Assembly (NCBI RefSeq): GCF_042453785.1
Contig: NC_091671.1
Location: 11,912,001-11,976,000 of the forward strand
Length of the DNA stretch: 64,000 nucleotides
From: Malus domestica
Taxonomy: Eukaryota > Streptophyta > Magnoliopsida > Rosales > Rosaceae
Direction: 5' to 3'
Shown here piece by piece: positions 1 to 11,513 of the stretch (the stretch's first letter is position 1; each line of letters begins with the position of its first letter). Both the position numbers and the translations under genes were made by a program. Below the pieces are notes generated by a model. The model was not told where the DNA came from. It saw only the letters and a program-made list of their open reading frames with translations, and did not search any database.

Positions 1-1235
1 CTCTATGACAATGTCGGAGTTACCTATCATTGCAACCGGTACGACAGTGTCGGAGTTGCCTATTGCAACTCGTACGACAATGTCGGAGTTGCATAAAACA
101 TAACTATAGTCATGCCATTAATCAATCATTTCAAATAACACCATAAACTCACATGAACTTACCTGCGCGTCCCACGTTCACCTTAGCACTTCAAAGCATT
201 CACAACAATTATATGTAGGTAATATGCATATGGATATGCCATAATGCAATCTAAAACTCAACCATATCATAGTATTTTAGATTATATAAATATATATATG
301 ACATGACATAAAATGCATAAATCAATTTAAAAGCGTTTGTGGAATTATCAATCATATATATACGGTAAAAAGGAAAAGACCCACTCACTTGAGATTCGTA
401 ACACTACTCCCTAGCACAAATATCAAGACATCACGAACGATCCTCACCTAGAACAATTATTTAGTCGCGTCTCAGAACTCTTATCAATAGAACATGTAAC
501 TTACATAAAACACAACCCAAGGGCGTTCTAGAATGATTTAAGACCCATTGACCAAAAGTCAACCGTTGGTCAAAGATCAACGGTAGGGTCCACAACCCTA
601 TGTAACTCAATTTGGAAGATCTGCATCTCAGATTTCCATTCGGTAAATTTCAAATATCCATATTGTGCTTCTAAAACATCATACTGAAGTTTCATTACGA
701 TCCAACGGTTGGATCTCCGCCAATTGCCAATTCAAGTGGCGGTCAACGTTTTATTTTACGAAATTAAAAATCTAATTCGAGAAGATCTGCACGTTAGATT
801 CCCAATCCGTAAGTTTCTAATATCCTCAAATATTACATATTATATTGTATTAAGTTTGGTGACGATCCAACGGTCGGATCGTCAATTCACATAATGTTCA
901 AGTAGCGGTCATTATCAAAACTATGTTCAAACGATGAGATTTCATCAATCGGATTTCACCTATGGAATTAGGGTGTCAAAATTAGCTTAGAAAGGTCAAG
1001 GGATGACTCGGCTTACACACCGCTGCACACGGTGGTCGGCTGCCCCGATTTGCCGGAAAATTCAACTATCTCAAAAAATTCTCAAATTTTACAGAAATGA
1101 AGATCTCAAAGGAATATTTCGTACGTCTCACTATACGTTGGTCACGAAAGTCAATACCCTTGCCTATAAGGGCATTTTCATAATATCATGCTTTTAAAAT
1201 TATAAAAACCGTAAAATTGGGAACGAGTCGTTACA
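1..1235 (-). mobile_element. LTR remnant of a Ty3/gypsy (Tekay/Del-like) element, minus strand
   Basis: Non-coding, LTR-like DNA. Read on the minus strand it would begin TGTAACGACTCG at 1235 and run off the window. It holds two diverged copies of a module that starts with an AGATCTGCA-type motif and ends with GATCCAACGGT-GGATC (about 615-725 and 785-880). Near its far end a CGACA-TGTCGGAGTTGC-type unit is repeated three times (1-95). Such LTR organisation is common in chromovirus LTRs of Rosaceae, but I see no PBS or pol here, so the family name is an inference. Confidence 0.4.
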
Positions 1236-1439
1236 TTAGCCGTCAAAATCTCGACGATTCCCTACAAAAAAATATATATATGGTCAAATAACAAAAAATT
1301 GGCATAATCTCCCCTAAAATTGGTATACTCCAAATCCAACCCCAATCTCCACTCCTTATCCTATACTCGACCCCAAACCCCGCACCAAACTCAAAACTAA
1401 CTTCAAAAACACATATTAATGAAAAAAATTAAAATTTGG

Positions 1440-1640
1440 AGAGAATATACCTTTTGGCAAGATTGAGAGTGAGTGAGAATGAGAGGGAGGAGTGAGCGTG
1501 AGAGAATTAAAGGAGATAGTGAGAGAGAGATGAGAGAGTGAGTGAGAGTGAGAGATAATTAAGAGAGAGAAGAGAGATTAAGTGTGAGAGTGAGGGTCGG
1601 ATTTGGGGAGAGGGAAAGAGATAGGAGATATAAGAGTAGA
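1440..1640. repeat. Purine-rich GA tract
   Basis: About 200 bases of almost pure G+A with GAGAGTGAGTGAGAG-type motifs. It shows no coding potential. It separates the LTR remnant from the subterminal repeats of the CACTA-like element. Confidence 0.7.
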
Positions 1641-1687
1641 GAAAGACATTAAGAAAATTGTGGAGGTGTTATTTTGGTTTTAAAAAC

Positions 1688-2140
1688 CGTATCACTTTGC
1701 ACGACGAAGGATACGAGTTTGCGCGACGAAATATTGGTCTCGTAAAGTCTTAAAAAAAAAAAAATTTAAATTTCCCATGTCCCATTTTTTTGCCCACCCA
1801 AAATTTTAGAGTTTTTACGCGACGAAGTGTTGGTCGCGCAAAACTTTGCGCGACCACTAAAAAAAAGAAAAAAATTCCCAACACCCATTTTTGGTGCCCG
1901 CCCATATTTTTAGAGTTTTGCATGACAAAGTGTTGGTTGCGCAAAGTGTTGCGTGACCACTTGAAAAAAAAATTCCGACGCCCTATTTTTGGTGGCCGCC
2001 CAAATTTTTAGAGTTTGGTCGTGCAAAGTCTTAAAAAAAATTTAAAAAAAAATTCCCGAGTCCCATTTTTGTCTCCCATCCAAATTTAAGGATTTTGCGC
2101 GACCAATTATTGGTTCGTCGCGCAAAATTTATAAAAATAA
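1688..2140. repeat. Left subterminal repeats (TTGCGCGACGAA type)
   Basis: At least nine short motifs of the form TTTGCGCGACGAA or its reverse complement alternate in orientation, separated by A-rich spacers and a repeated CCCATTTTTGG-type spacer. Alternating subterminal repeats are typical transposase-binding arrays of CACTA elements. Confidence 0.55.
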
Positions 2141-2227
2141 TTTTAATAAATAATAAAAAAAGAAAATAATAAAATTTACTGAAAATGTGACTTTAGTCCC
2201 TTCAAATTCATTTTTTTTTACATAAAT

Positions 2228-2519
2228 ACACAATAATATATTTTTGTAACAAAAACCCGATCTGCACTACAATAATAAATTTAAAGCTACTTAATATACA
2301 CACACACACACACACACACACCATTCAACAATCCAACCATCAAACTTGTTTGTATATATTTCGAGATCGTATACACAAAAAAACGCAAAAAACAAATATT
2401 CAGAGATCAAGTAACGGAACAAAACTTTTCGACAGTTATAAACGAAAAATCACGATTTAACGGTTATTTTAACTCCGATTTTGATGATTTTTTACAACTA
2501 CATTCCTTGATCCTATATG
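2228..2519. repeat. Left part of the ~340-bp tandem repeat, interrupted by the retrotransposon
   Basis: Holds the array-boundary sequence, an (AC)n microsatellite at 2297-2321, and one monomer with landmarks TCAAACTTGTTTGTATATA and CAGAGATCAAGTAACG. The monomer breaks off exactly at the AATAC target site. Its missing 3' part resumes at 11519, where it matches intact monomers. Confidence 0.75.
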
Positions 2520-2524
2520 AATAC

Positions 2525-3039
2525 TGTTTGTACCATACTTGACTAATCCCGAAACTACTGAGCACCAATCAACGTTATATCATCAAGGACCCAGAAGAGT
2601 TTCCCTCCAACCAGGAGGCCAATCACAGCGCGACACGTGTCGACATCAGAAGCCAATCATAGCGCGACACGTGTCAACATCAGAAGCCAATCACAACACG
2701 ACACGTGTCAATGTCAGAATGAAACTAGAAACTCTCTTATATAAATAGAGATCATTCTCTCACAATATTTTCTAATGTCATTTGTATTAAATCATTCACT
2801 AGAACTCACTAAAAGAAAGCTTGAACCTATGTACTTGTGTAAACCCTTCACAATTAATGAGAACTCCTCTACTCTGTGGACGTAGCAAATCTGGGTGAAC
2901 AACGTACATCTTGTGTTTGCTTCCATGTCCCTATCCATTTACATACTTATTCACACTAGTGACCGGAGCTATCTAGTGAAGGTTACAAACTTAACATTTT
3001 CTGTTGTATCAAAGTCCTCATTGATTTTGTGCATCAACA
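2525..3039 (+). repeat. 5' LTR
   Basis: 515 bp, starting TG and ending CA, with about 90% identity by eye to the 3' LTR. It contains a tandem motif CACGTGTC-ACATCAGAAGCCAATCA repeated three times (a CACGTG G-box-like core) and a TATA-like CTTATATAAATAG at about 2735-2750, a plausible promoter. Confidence 0.88.
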
Positions 3040-3060
3040 TTTGGCGCCGTCTATGGGAAC
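3040..3060 (+). other. Primer-binding site
   Basis: TTTGGCGCCGTCTATGGGAA directly abuts the CA end of the LTR. The TGGCGCC start is the form found at the PBS of many plant Ty3/gypsy elements. Which tRNA it pairs with was not determined. Confidence 0.65.
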
Positions 3061-3225
3061 GACACTTATTCCCACTCTCTTCAGCTTTGCCAAGCTGGTT
3101 TCCACCATTCGTACACTCTCTTTTGACCAAGCATCCCTCTCTAACATAGGGAGCGAAGGAAGCTAAAGCACACAGAATGACACCCATCTTGCACCTAGTG
3201 CGAAGCAACGAAAGAAGGAAGGAAA

Positions 3226-4648
3226 ATGATTGCTCTTCAAGCTAAAGTTGATGAGCTAGAAGCTCAGAACAAGATAGCAATAAAGAATGATGTCCTCCAG
3301 AAGCAGTATGAGAAGCTCTTTGAGACGCTCCACGAAACTAGGCGTACTCAAACATGTGAGCTCGTTGCCCATGTGGACATTAACCATCATCTGGGTACCC
3401 CCCCAACACGGAGGGTCGCCTCCCTTTGACATGGGTATCCTTGATAAGGAGCGAGCTAATCATCAAAATATTGATCAACATGAGACTTTTCTCAACCTAG
3501 ATGCTTCGACCCGAAGCATGAGAAGTGGAGGAAGACACCTCCTTGCAGAAGGATTGGAAGGATCGAAAGCCGTTTATCGTGATTGCCGAGACTTCATAAA
3601 GCAACGTTGAGAGAATTCTCTCCACATATGCTCGAAGATCAATGACCCAAGGGTTTCTGAAAGACTCTGTCCCCTCTCACGACCTAGGCCCGCTGCCAAT
3701 CTAGGGAAGGAACAACAGGTCCTAGAGGAACATGAAGGTACAAGGGACTTTTAGGTATTCTGACAGACTCGCCCTAGAAGTCAGTACGGCGAGTCCAAGA
3801 AAAAACCACACGCCCTTCCTCAAACTTTCCTACTTCCAAGAGGCGATAGAGACTTACGAAAGAAAATTCCAGTGGTACATGGCTCCACTCAGGACCCCCT
3901 TGTCCTACAACTCATTGAAGAAGTAAACAAGTTAAAGGTCGAACGTCAGGCCGAGATACCTAACTAGAACTAACCCAGGCCTGGCCCTTTCACAAGGAGG
4001 ATCCTCGACACCCTCCTTCAAGCAAAGACAAAACAAAAGCTTGGTTTACAACTATATACTGGAAGGGAAGACCCAATTGAACACCTTAACCTCTTTGAGT
4101 CCACAATGGCATATCGAATGCACACTGACGAATAGCAATGTCTTCTCTTCCCATCTACCCTCTCTGGCAGAGCTCTAAACTGGTATTGCCGTCTTCCACC
4201 TGAGACAGTAGACTCATTTGAAGAACTGAGGAAATTGTTTGTTTTTCAACACATCTTCCAGACCGATCGCTTGCATTCTTCAGATGACTTGTACACTATT
4301 CGCCAGAAGCTGGATGAATCACTACGAGAGTATGCCGGTCGCTTCAGCCATGAGTATTCTCGCTGCGCTGAGGCAGATGACAAAACCGCCCTCAAGGCCT
4401 TCACGGCAAGCCTACGTGATTGTTTCTTCAAGTACATGATCAATGCCAACACTTGGAAGACTTACTCTGAGGTGATGGCACAGGCTTACAACCACGCCTC
4501 CGCCGAAGCAAGGACATACCAAGGGAACCCCCATATGGTTAACCCCTATCAACAAGTGGGAATTGGAAGTCAATTCTACCAAGTGAGGATATCTTGGCCA
4601 TTCAGACACCCATTGCATCATCTCCTGCCTCATTTAGCTACTCGCTAA
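3226..4648 (+). pseudogene. Decayed Ty3/gypsy gag
   Basis: The N-terminal piece (3226-3429) is a charged coiled-coil-like segment (ALQAKVDELEAQNK). The conserved Retrotrans_gag core lies at about 4075-4500: DPIEHLNLFES, then LSGRALNWY, then SFEELRKLF, then LREYAGRF. An in-frame TAG at 4133-4135 and frame changes around 3430-4060 break it. The frame ends at 4648 with no zinc knuckle and no protease or pol downstream. It would have encoded the capsid protein of the retroelement particle. Confidence 0.8.
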
Positions 4649-5319
4649 GTCACCAAACATATCTGTCTCTTGGTAAAATGAAGGATTTTTACTCTCAGCA
4701 AGCCCATTACAACAAGAGGAAAAGTTCGTATCAAGACAACCAGGGGTGAACGTACTGTCGACTATTATGACTATAGGGCCAAGCCTCACTTTTTCAAAGT
4801 GGAGGACTAGGTACTAAAGGAAATACTATTATAAGAAGGCATACACATTACAAATGTTTTGACTCTCAACCGCTTGAGATCTTTTGTCACATAAGCCATT
4901 CGGCAAATATTTAAAGAATAGGGAATTCAGACAACTTCTGAGTCTTTTACGTTCCTAACACTGGAACACTTGGTCTACGCTGACCTACCCTTATACTCCA
5001 ACTCAGAGCTTCAACATGCATACTTTGACACAAAGTATATGATACTAAGTGTTACAACCAACATGGTTCACATATCAAAAGCATGGATCCCTTCATGCAT
5101 AGCAAAACATTCATAAGCATCACTCATATCAATCAACATAAACATCATACATTCCAACACATTCATACACAAACATTATACATTCCAACACATTCAAACA
5201 TAAACATCATACATTCCAACACATCCATACATAAGCCAACTGTGCTTCGAAAGGCTTCAACATACTTTGTGTCTTCAACACTTGCTACAATGTGCCTCGA
5301 CACCTTGCCCTTATTCTCA

Positions 5320-5990
5320 CCAACCATGTGATGAAATGTGAATAAGGAACTCATCTTCATGCCACCAACCAGGTGATGAAATGTACAACCCGTACTCTCC
5401 TTCATGCCACCAACCAGGTGAAGAAGGAACTCATCTTCATGCCACCAACCAGATGATGAAATGTACAACCCGTACTCTCTTTCATACCACCAACCAGGTG
5501 ATGAAATGTACAACTCGTACTCTATATCATTTGGTAACTTGCCACTCATGCCACCAACCAGGTGAAGAAGGAACTCATCTTCGTGCCACCAACCAGGTGA
5601 TGAAATGTACAACCCATACTCTAATATCATTTGGCAACTTGCCACTCATACTACCAACCAGGTGAAAAATGAACTCATCTTCATGCCACTAACCAGGTGA
5701 TGAAATGTACAACACGTACTTTCCTTCATGCCACCAACCAGGTGATGAAATGTACAACCCATACTTTAATATCATTTGGCAACTTGCCACTCATGCCACC
5801 AACCAGGTGAAGAAATAACTCATCTTCGTGTTACCAACCAAGTGATAAAATGTACAACCCGTACTCTCCTTCATGCCACCAACCAGGTGATGAAATGTAC
5901 AACCCGTACTCTAATATCATTTGGCAATTTGCCACTCATGCCACCAATCAGGTGAAGAAGGAGCTCATCTTCGTACCACCAACCAAGTGA
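5320..5990. repeat. Tandem repeat array inside the retroelement (TGCCACCAACCAGGTGA unit)
   Basis: The motif TGCCACCAACCAGGTGA occurs about a dozen times, alternating GATGAAATGTACAACCCGTA and GAAGAAGGAACTCATCTTC spacers, with a longer 120-bp-scale superunit that includes ATATCATTTGGCAACTTGCC. Long open frames on both strands here merely translate the repeat. Confidence 0.85.
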
Positions 5991-6239
5991 TGAAAGCAAT
6001 TCACCATTCATTCCACCTACCAGAAGACAAGTGGTACAACTTGTACATGCGAACTCCTAGCATTCACAAATAATCAAAAACACTCAAGCTTGACAAGTCA
6101 ACTAGGGGAGCACTTATGCCCAACAAGAGTTATAGTCACCAACAAAGTCTTATTGCAAACCAACAACAACTTCAGTGCATGGCATACGAAGATCAAGCTA
6201 TTCAGCCCTCTTACATCTGCTTCAGACATTTCCCCTCTA

Positions 6240-7290
6240 TAACAATGCAAACACTATAACTCGTAGAAAGCTTCACACACTCTTGATCAAGACAGTGTGA
6301 AGCAAAACCAATTTATGGTGCCAACAAGAACTTTATCAAAGGAGTTCAACCATAATTCTCAAAAGTTTTATACACTCTTGATCAAGACAGTATGAAGCAA
6401 AATCAATTTATGGTGCTAACAAAAGCTTCATCAAAGGAGTTCAATCATAATTCTCAAAAGCTTCACACACTCTTGATCAAGACAATGTGAAGCAAAACCA
6501 ATTTATGGTGCCAACAAGAGCTTCATCAAAGGAGTTCAATTCTCAAAAGCTTCACACACTCTTGATCAAGACAGTGTGAAGCAAAACCAATTTATGGTGC
6601 CAACAAGAGATTCATTAATGGAGGGCAACCACAATTCTCAAAAGCTTCACACACTCTTGATCGAGACAATGTGAAGCAAAACTAATTTATGGTGCCAATA
6701 AAAGCTTCATTAAAGAAGTTCAACCACAATTCTTAAAAGCTTCACACACTCTTGATCAAGACAGTGTGAAGCAAAACCAATTTATGGTGCCAATAAAAGC
6801 TTAATCAATATAGGGCAACTACAATTCTCAAACATTCGAAGCAAATTCAAGACTGTTCTCAAACATTTGTATATGTTGTCTCTTCCACATTTTCAAATTT
6901 CTAGTTTCTCCAAAAAAAAAAGGGAAATTCAACAAAGCTTCATCAATAGAGGACAACTACAAATTCTCAAAAGCTTCACACTATCTTGATCAAGATAGTG
7001 TGAAGCAAAATCAATTCATGGTACCCAACAAAACTTCACCAAAAAAGCTTCACCAACAAAAGCTTCATCAATAGAGGACAACTAGAAATTCTCAAAAGCT
7101 TCACACTATCTTGATGAAGATAGTGTGAAGCACAATCAATTCATGGTACCCAACAAAAGCTTCAACTCCAAAGCTTCACCAACAAAAGCTTCATCAATGG
7201 AGGACAACTACAAATTCTCAAAAGCATCACACTATCTTAATCAAGATAGTGTGAAGCAAAATCAATTCATGGTACTCAACAAACGCTTCA
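6240..7290. repeat. ~90-115-bp tandem repeat with embedded palindromes
   Basis: About nine copies of a unit running AAAAGCTTCACACACTCTTG, ATCAAGACAGTGTGAAGC, AAAACCAATTTATGGTGCCA, ACAAGAGCTTCATCAAAGGA. Each unit carries an inverted repeat around TTGATCAA; later copies have the tighter palindrome annotated separately. Confidence 0.85.
6974..7005. repeat. Perfect 32-nt palindrome
   Basis: The half-site CTTCACACTATCTTGA is followed directly by its exact reverse complement. Near-perfect versions occur at about 7097 and 7225 and another perfect copy at 7617. In RNA this would be a 16-bp, loop-poor hairpin or a self-dimerising stem. Confidence 0.9.
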
Positions 7291-7299
7291 ACTCCAAAG

Positions 7300-7616
7300 C
7301 TTCACCTACAAAGCTTCAACTCCAAAGCTTCACCTACAAAAGCTTTACCCACAAAAACTTCACCCACAAAAGCTTCACCCATAAAAGCTTCACCAACAAA
7401 AGCTTCACCAACAAAAGCTTCACCCACAATAGTTTCACCTACAAAAGCTTCACCAACAATAGCTTCACCCACAAAAGCTTCACCCACCACAAAAGCTTCA
7501 CCTACAAAAGCTTCACCTATAAAAGCTTCACCAACAAAAGCTTCACCCACAAAAGCTTCACCCACCATAAAAGCTTCACCCACAAAAGCTTCACCTACAA
7601 AGCTTCAACACAAAAG
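7300..7616. repeat. 15-16-bp minisatellite (AAAAGCTTCACCHAC)
   Basis: About twenty head-to-tail copies of AAAAGCTTCACC(A/C/T)AC. The unit is close to 15 bp, so one strand reads KSFTHKSFTNKSFT and the other GEAFVGEAFV without stops; these are repeat translations, not genes. The unit is the HindIII-site-bearing end of the upstream ~100-bp repeat, so it probably grew from it. Confidence 0.88.
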
Positions 7617-7648
7617 CTTCACACTATCTTGATCAAGATAGTGTGAAG
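7617..7648. repeat. Perfect 32-nt palindrome, second copy
   Basis: Identical to the palindrome at 6974-7005. It closes the minisatellite and is followed by the same AAATCAATTCATGGTACC context. Confidence 0.9.
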
Positions 7649-8261
7649 CAAAATCAATTCATGGTACCTAACAAAGCTTTATCTACAAAGCTTTAATATA
7701 TATATATTCGAAAATTCAAAAATTCAAAAATTCGAAAATTCAAAAATTCAAAAAAAAAAAAAAAATCAAAAAAAAAAATCAAAAAAAAAATTCAAAAAAA
7801 AATTCGAAAAAACATTGCCTAGGCCTCATCTTCTTTAGGCCTAACAACTTTCATATCAAATATGTATGAAGAAGGATTTTTGGGTTACCACTTAGAAAGG
7901 AAATGCCTCATTCGTCAACTTCCTCGATCGGAGACTTGGAGGACTCCTACCATAGGCTACTGCACCTTGATACTCGAAAGTCTCACGACCACTCAGTGAC
8001 TTGGATTTTTCAAGTCTCCAAACAAGAAGTTTTCCTCACTCGGGAAATTAAGGGAGCACTACCTCAACCTACATGCTTTACTCACAAAGCTTCAACATAC
8101 AAGCTTCAACAAAAGGAAAAATTCAAAGAACTTAGTGAAGAATGCCTTGGTGTATTTAACACAATATGTTGAAATGAAGCAAAGCTTGTTTATTGATATC
8201 TCCGATAAGTTACAAATATGTACATATACATGACTCAAAATAAACAAACAAGATGGAGCAT

Positions 8262-8936
8262 TTATAAAGGTTGCTCAGGAGAAGTCTCAGCAGTTGGCAG
8301 AGCCCTAGAAAGATAAGGCACCAGAGGGTGATTATTCGGACCCTCAGTACTAGGCAGAACCCCAGAAGGAGGAGGCACCGAAGGTTGATCATTTGGAGCT
8401 TCATTACGCGGTACAGCCCCAAAAGACGAAGGCAATAAATGCATTTGGAACAATCCCACAAACCTTTGATGATCAAGTAAAATCTGACCATCAGATTATT
8501 GCAGCTGGTCGAGCTTCCTCTTCATATTTGTAGCATAGTCATGTGCGAGCATGTGCAACTGTTTATTTTCATGCTTGAGCCCTCTGATATCCTGTTTGAG
8601 ACTTATCACTCCAGCCGCCAATTATTCAACTTGGCGGGTTTGAGCAAATAGGCGTTGGGCCATATTAGACACAGAACTTGCACACTGAACACTGAGAGCC
8701 AAAGAATCCTTAACAGCCAACTCATCAGACCGTTTGGAAAGTAGTCTGTTATCTTTGGGAGTGAGAAGGTTCATGGCCACCACCGCAGCGGTCATATCAT
8801 TCTTCATCACAGAGTCCGCAACGGTAAGAGGACCAGTAGGGGATAAGAAAGATGGGCGCCATATGTTGTCTTGAGAAAGCATGGCTGCCTCTTCACCAAA
8901 GTTCAAGTCAAAACGACGATCGAATGGGCCAGACAT
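8262..8936 (-). pseudogene. Antisense ORF of the retroelement (coiled-coil protein of unknown function)
   Basis: Read on the minus strand, 225 codons share one frame from ATG 8936 to TAA 8262, broken only by TAA at 8622-8624 (codon 105) and TAA at 8496-8498 (codon 147). The N-terminus reads MSGPFDRRFDLNFGEEAA. The middle is a heptad-like coiled coil (SLKQDIRGLKHENKQLH). The tail is Pro-rich with a repeated APNDQPSVPPPSGVLP-type unit. Frame conservation across 225 codons with only two stops argues this was recently a protein. Antisense ORFs between gag-pol and the 3' LTR are known in plant Tat-lineage elements; their function is unknown. No catalytic motif is visible. Confidence 0.6.
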
Positions 8937-9354
8937 TCTCAGAAATGATGAAGGAGAAATGAGGTGCAATAAATCTCTGAAGTAAGGGGAAAATTCCTAC
9001 AAGCAATAACTCTTTGAATGTACTTCTTGCACACAATTGGTGCCCTTATAAAAGAAAGCGCAACATGGCCATTGGTTCAAAAATCGAAGAGGCATCACTC
9101 TCCGAATTCCGAAGCGACACCACTTTCCACACGCAACATCAGCTTCTCGGGTACCACAGATAACTTTGCCAAAGATCTCTGACAAAGTTTAGACACATAA
9201 ATTTTAAAGGTCCAGCTACCCTACTATTACCCACAAGGGTAAAGGAACAGCACCACTGCTTGATAACTAGAAAGTCTTAATGTGTGTCAACCTCCATGCT
9301 CCGTGGTAAGGCATACTGGTAAAAATGCCCAACCTTTACTCACATTCAAGAAAA

Positions 9355-9675
9355 CACTCCCAATAAGATTGCTTGCTCAAAAATCGAAGAGGCACAGCTC
9401 TCCGAATCTCGAGAGCTAGACTCCCAATAGGATTACGTGCTCAAAAATCGAATAGGCACCACTCTCCAAATCTCGAGAGCCAGACTCCCAACATGATTAC
9501 TTTCTCAAAAATCGAAGAGACACTGCTCTCCAAATCTCAAGAGTCAGACTCCCAACATGATTGCTTTCTCAAAAATTGAAGAGGCACCGTTCTCTGAATC
9601 TCAAGAGCCAGATCCCCGACAAAATTACTTGTTCGAAAACCGAAGAGGCACCGCTCTCCGAACTTTGAGAGTCAG
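9355..9675. repeat. 64-bp tandem repeat, five copies
   Basis: Copies start at about 9355, 9420, 9484, 9548 and 9612 with ACTCCCAA-ATGATT, then CTCAAAAATCGAAGAGGCAC, then GCTCTCCGAATCTCGAGAG. A single diverged copy lies at about 9068. It sits upstream (in antisense reading) of the antisense ORF start. Confidence 0.88.
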
Positions 9676-10999
9676 ATTTCCTTGGATAAAGCTTGTCTGC
9701 AATCTTCACACACAACATCAGCTTTCCAGATACCACAGACCACTTTTTCAAAGTGTTCTGACAAAGTTAAAACACGTGAAGTTTGCAGCTCCCACTACAT
9801 TGCTATGACCAAGAAGGGTAAAGGAATAGCATTACTACTTGTTGTTAGGGAGACTCTTATATATGTCGACCTCAATCCTCCACAGCAAGGCAGACTTGCA
9901 AATAAAAAAAATTGCTCAACTTTTCTTCACATCCGAGAAGGCACTCTCGGCAGAGTCTCTCGGAATACTCAACTTCTTTTCCTCCCGATAATACCTCTGC
10001 AAACAAGCCACACCAGAGCAAGAGTATCTCATATCATCAGGGTTAAAAACAAGAGTATCCCATATCATGCTTTTTCCCTGTCTTTTCCTTTTGCCTTGTT
10101 CTTACCTGCAAGATAAGGAGAAAGAGAGCAATCAGTCAACACTTAGAATCAAGCTTCCAGTCAAGAACTTACTGCCTGGAACCCTTTGCCTGATTACTTA
10201 CCTAGCATTGCTCTCAAGTACTCATTTTCAAAATCTTATGCTTCTAGAGAAGATACCACATCTGCCTGAGGAATAGATAGGGCAAGTGAGAAGGATACAA
10301 GGAAGCATGTGAAGACAAGCATAACATAACACGTGCTGATACATCCACTACTTTGTCAACAGCAAAAGTATCTCATATCATCAGCGTCGAACGTACTCTA
10401 GATTTGATGGACTTGTTTTGACCCTCAAATTCTTGAGTCGGCCTTATACTCTGGAGGAAACCAGAAAACCCTCCAGCCCAGTTCAAGAATAAGCCTGTGG
10501 AAAGTTACTTCTTCAAAAGCAAAAGTATCTCATATCATCTCTTCTCCATTTGCTTCTCCTTATCCTTGTTGCTGTTTACAACACAAGGAGAATGAGAACA
10601 ATTAACCAGAAGCTAAAGTCGAACCTCCGATCCAGGTTTCTTACTTGGACGTCTGATTGCTTACCTTGTCTGTTACCTTCTTCGGCCAATCTTCTAGCTC
10701 GGCGACTTGGGGGACTCCTACTATAGAGTTTGTATCGCACTTGACCAAGCCCGAAACTACAAGTAAGCTTCAAGTGAAATTGATACATTACCTTATGCAT
10801 CTTCATCAGTTAAAGATATCACACCTGGATGGAGGAAAAGTACTTCCAGGGAAGATGCCACATCTACATATGAGACAGATAAGGCAAGTAAAAATGATAT
10901 CACACTTCGGTACTTAGAAGTTTCATGATTACTCAATGGCTTGGATCTTGCAAGTCCCCAATCGAGGAGCTTCCATCACTTGGGAACTTAGGGGAGCAC

Positions 11000-11513
11000 T
11001 GTTTGTACCATACTTGACCAATCCTGAAACTATTGAGCACCGGTCAACGTTATACCATCAAGGACCCAGAAGAGTTTCCCTCCAACTAGAAGGCAAATCA
11101 CAGCGCGACACGTGTCGACATCAGAAGCTAATCATAGTGCAACAGTGCCAACATCAGAAGCCAATTACAACACGACACGTGTCAATGTCAGAATGAAACT
11201 AGAAACTCTCTTCTATAAATAGAGATCATTCTCTCACAATATTTCCTAATGTCATTTGTATTAAATCATTCACTAGTACTCACTAAAGGAGAGCTTGAAC
11301 CTATGTACTTGTGTAAACCCTTCACAATTAATGAGAACTCCTCTACTCCGTGGACGTAGCCAATCTGGGTGAACCATGTACATCTTGTGTTTGTTTCCCT
11401 ATCCCTATCCATTTACATACTTGTTCACACTGGTGACTGAAGCAATCTATTAAAGGTCACAAACTTAATATTTTTTGTTGTACCAAAGTCCTCACTGATT
11501 TTGTGCATCAACA
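11000..11513 (+). repeat. 3' LTR
   Basis: 514 bp, co-linear with the 5' LTR, differing by scattered substitutions and a few single-base or short indels. It is preceded by purine-rich TTAGGGGAGCAC, the likely polypurine tract. Confidence 0.88.

Noticed and set aside
5163-5645. 160-codon minus-strand ORF rich in SPGWWHEDEFLLHLVGGM
   Set aside because: Translation of the CCACCAACCAGGTGA tandem array inside the retroelement.
7300-7616. Short regular repeats resembling a CRISPR array
   Set aside because: Plant nuclear DNA; units abut with no unique spacers and no cas genes.
7125-7646. 173-codon ORF (KSFTHKSFT repeats) and its antisense GEAFVGEAFV partner
   Set aside because: Pure translation of a 15-16-bp minisatellite; both strands are open because of the unit length. 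No start context or conserved domain.
9373-10276. Several overlapping plus-strand ORFs (9373, 9557, 9682, 10067)
   Set aside because: They run through the 64-bp repeat array and the retroelement interior with no domain and no frame continuity.
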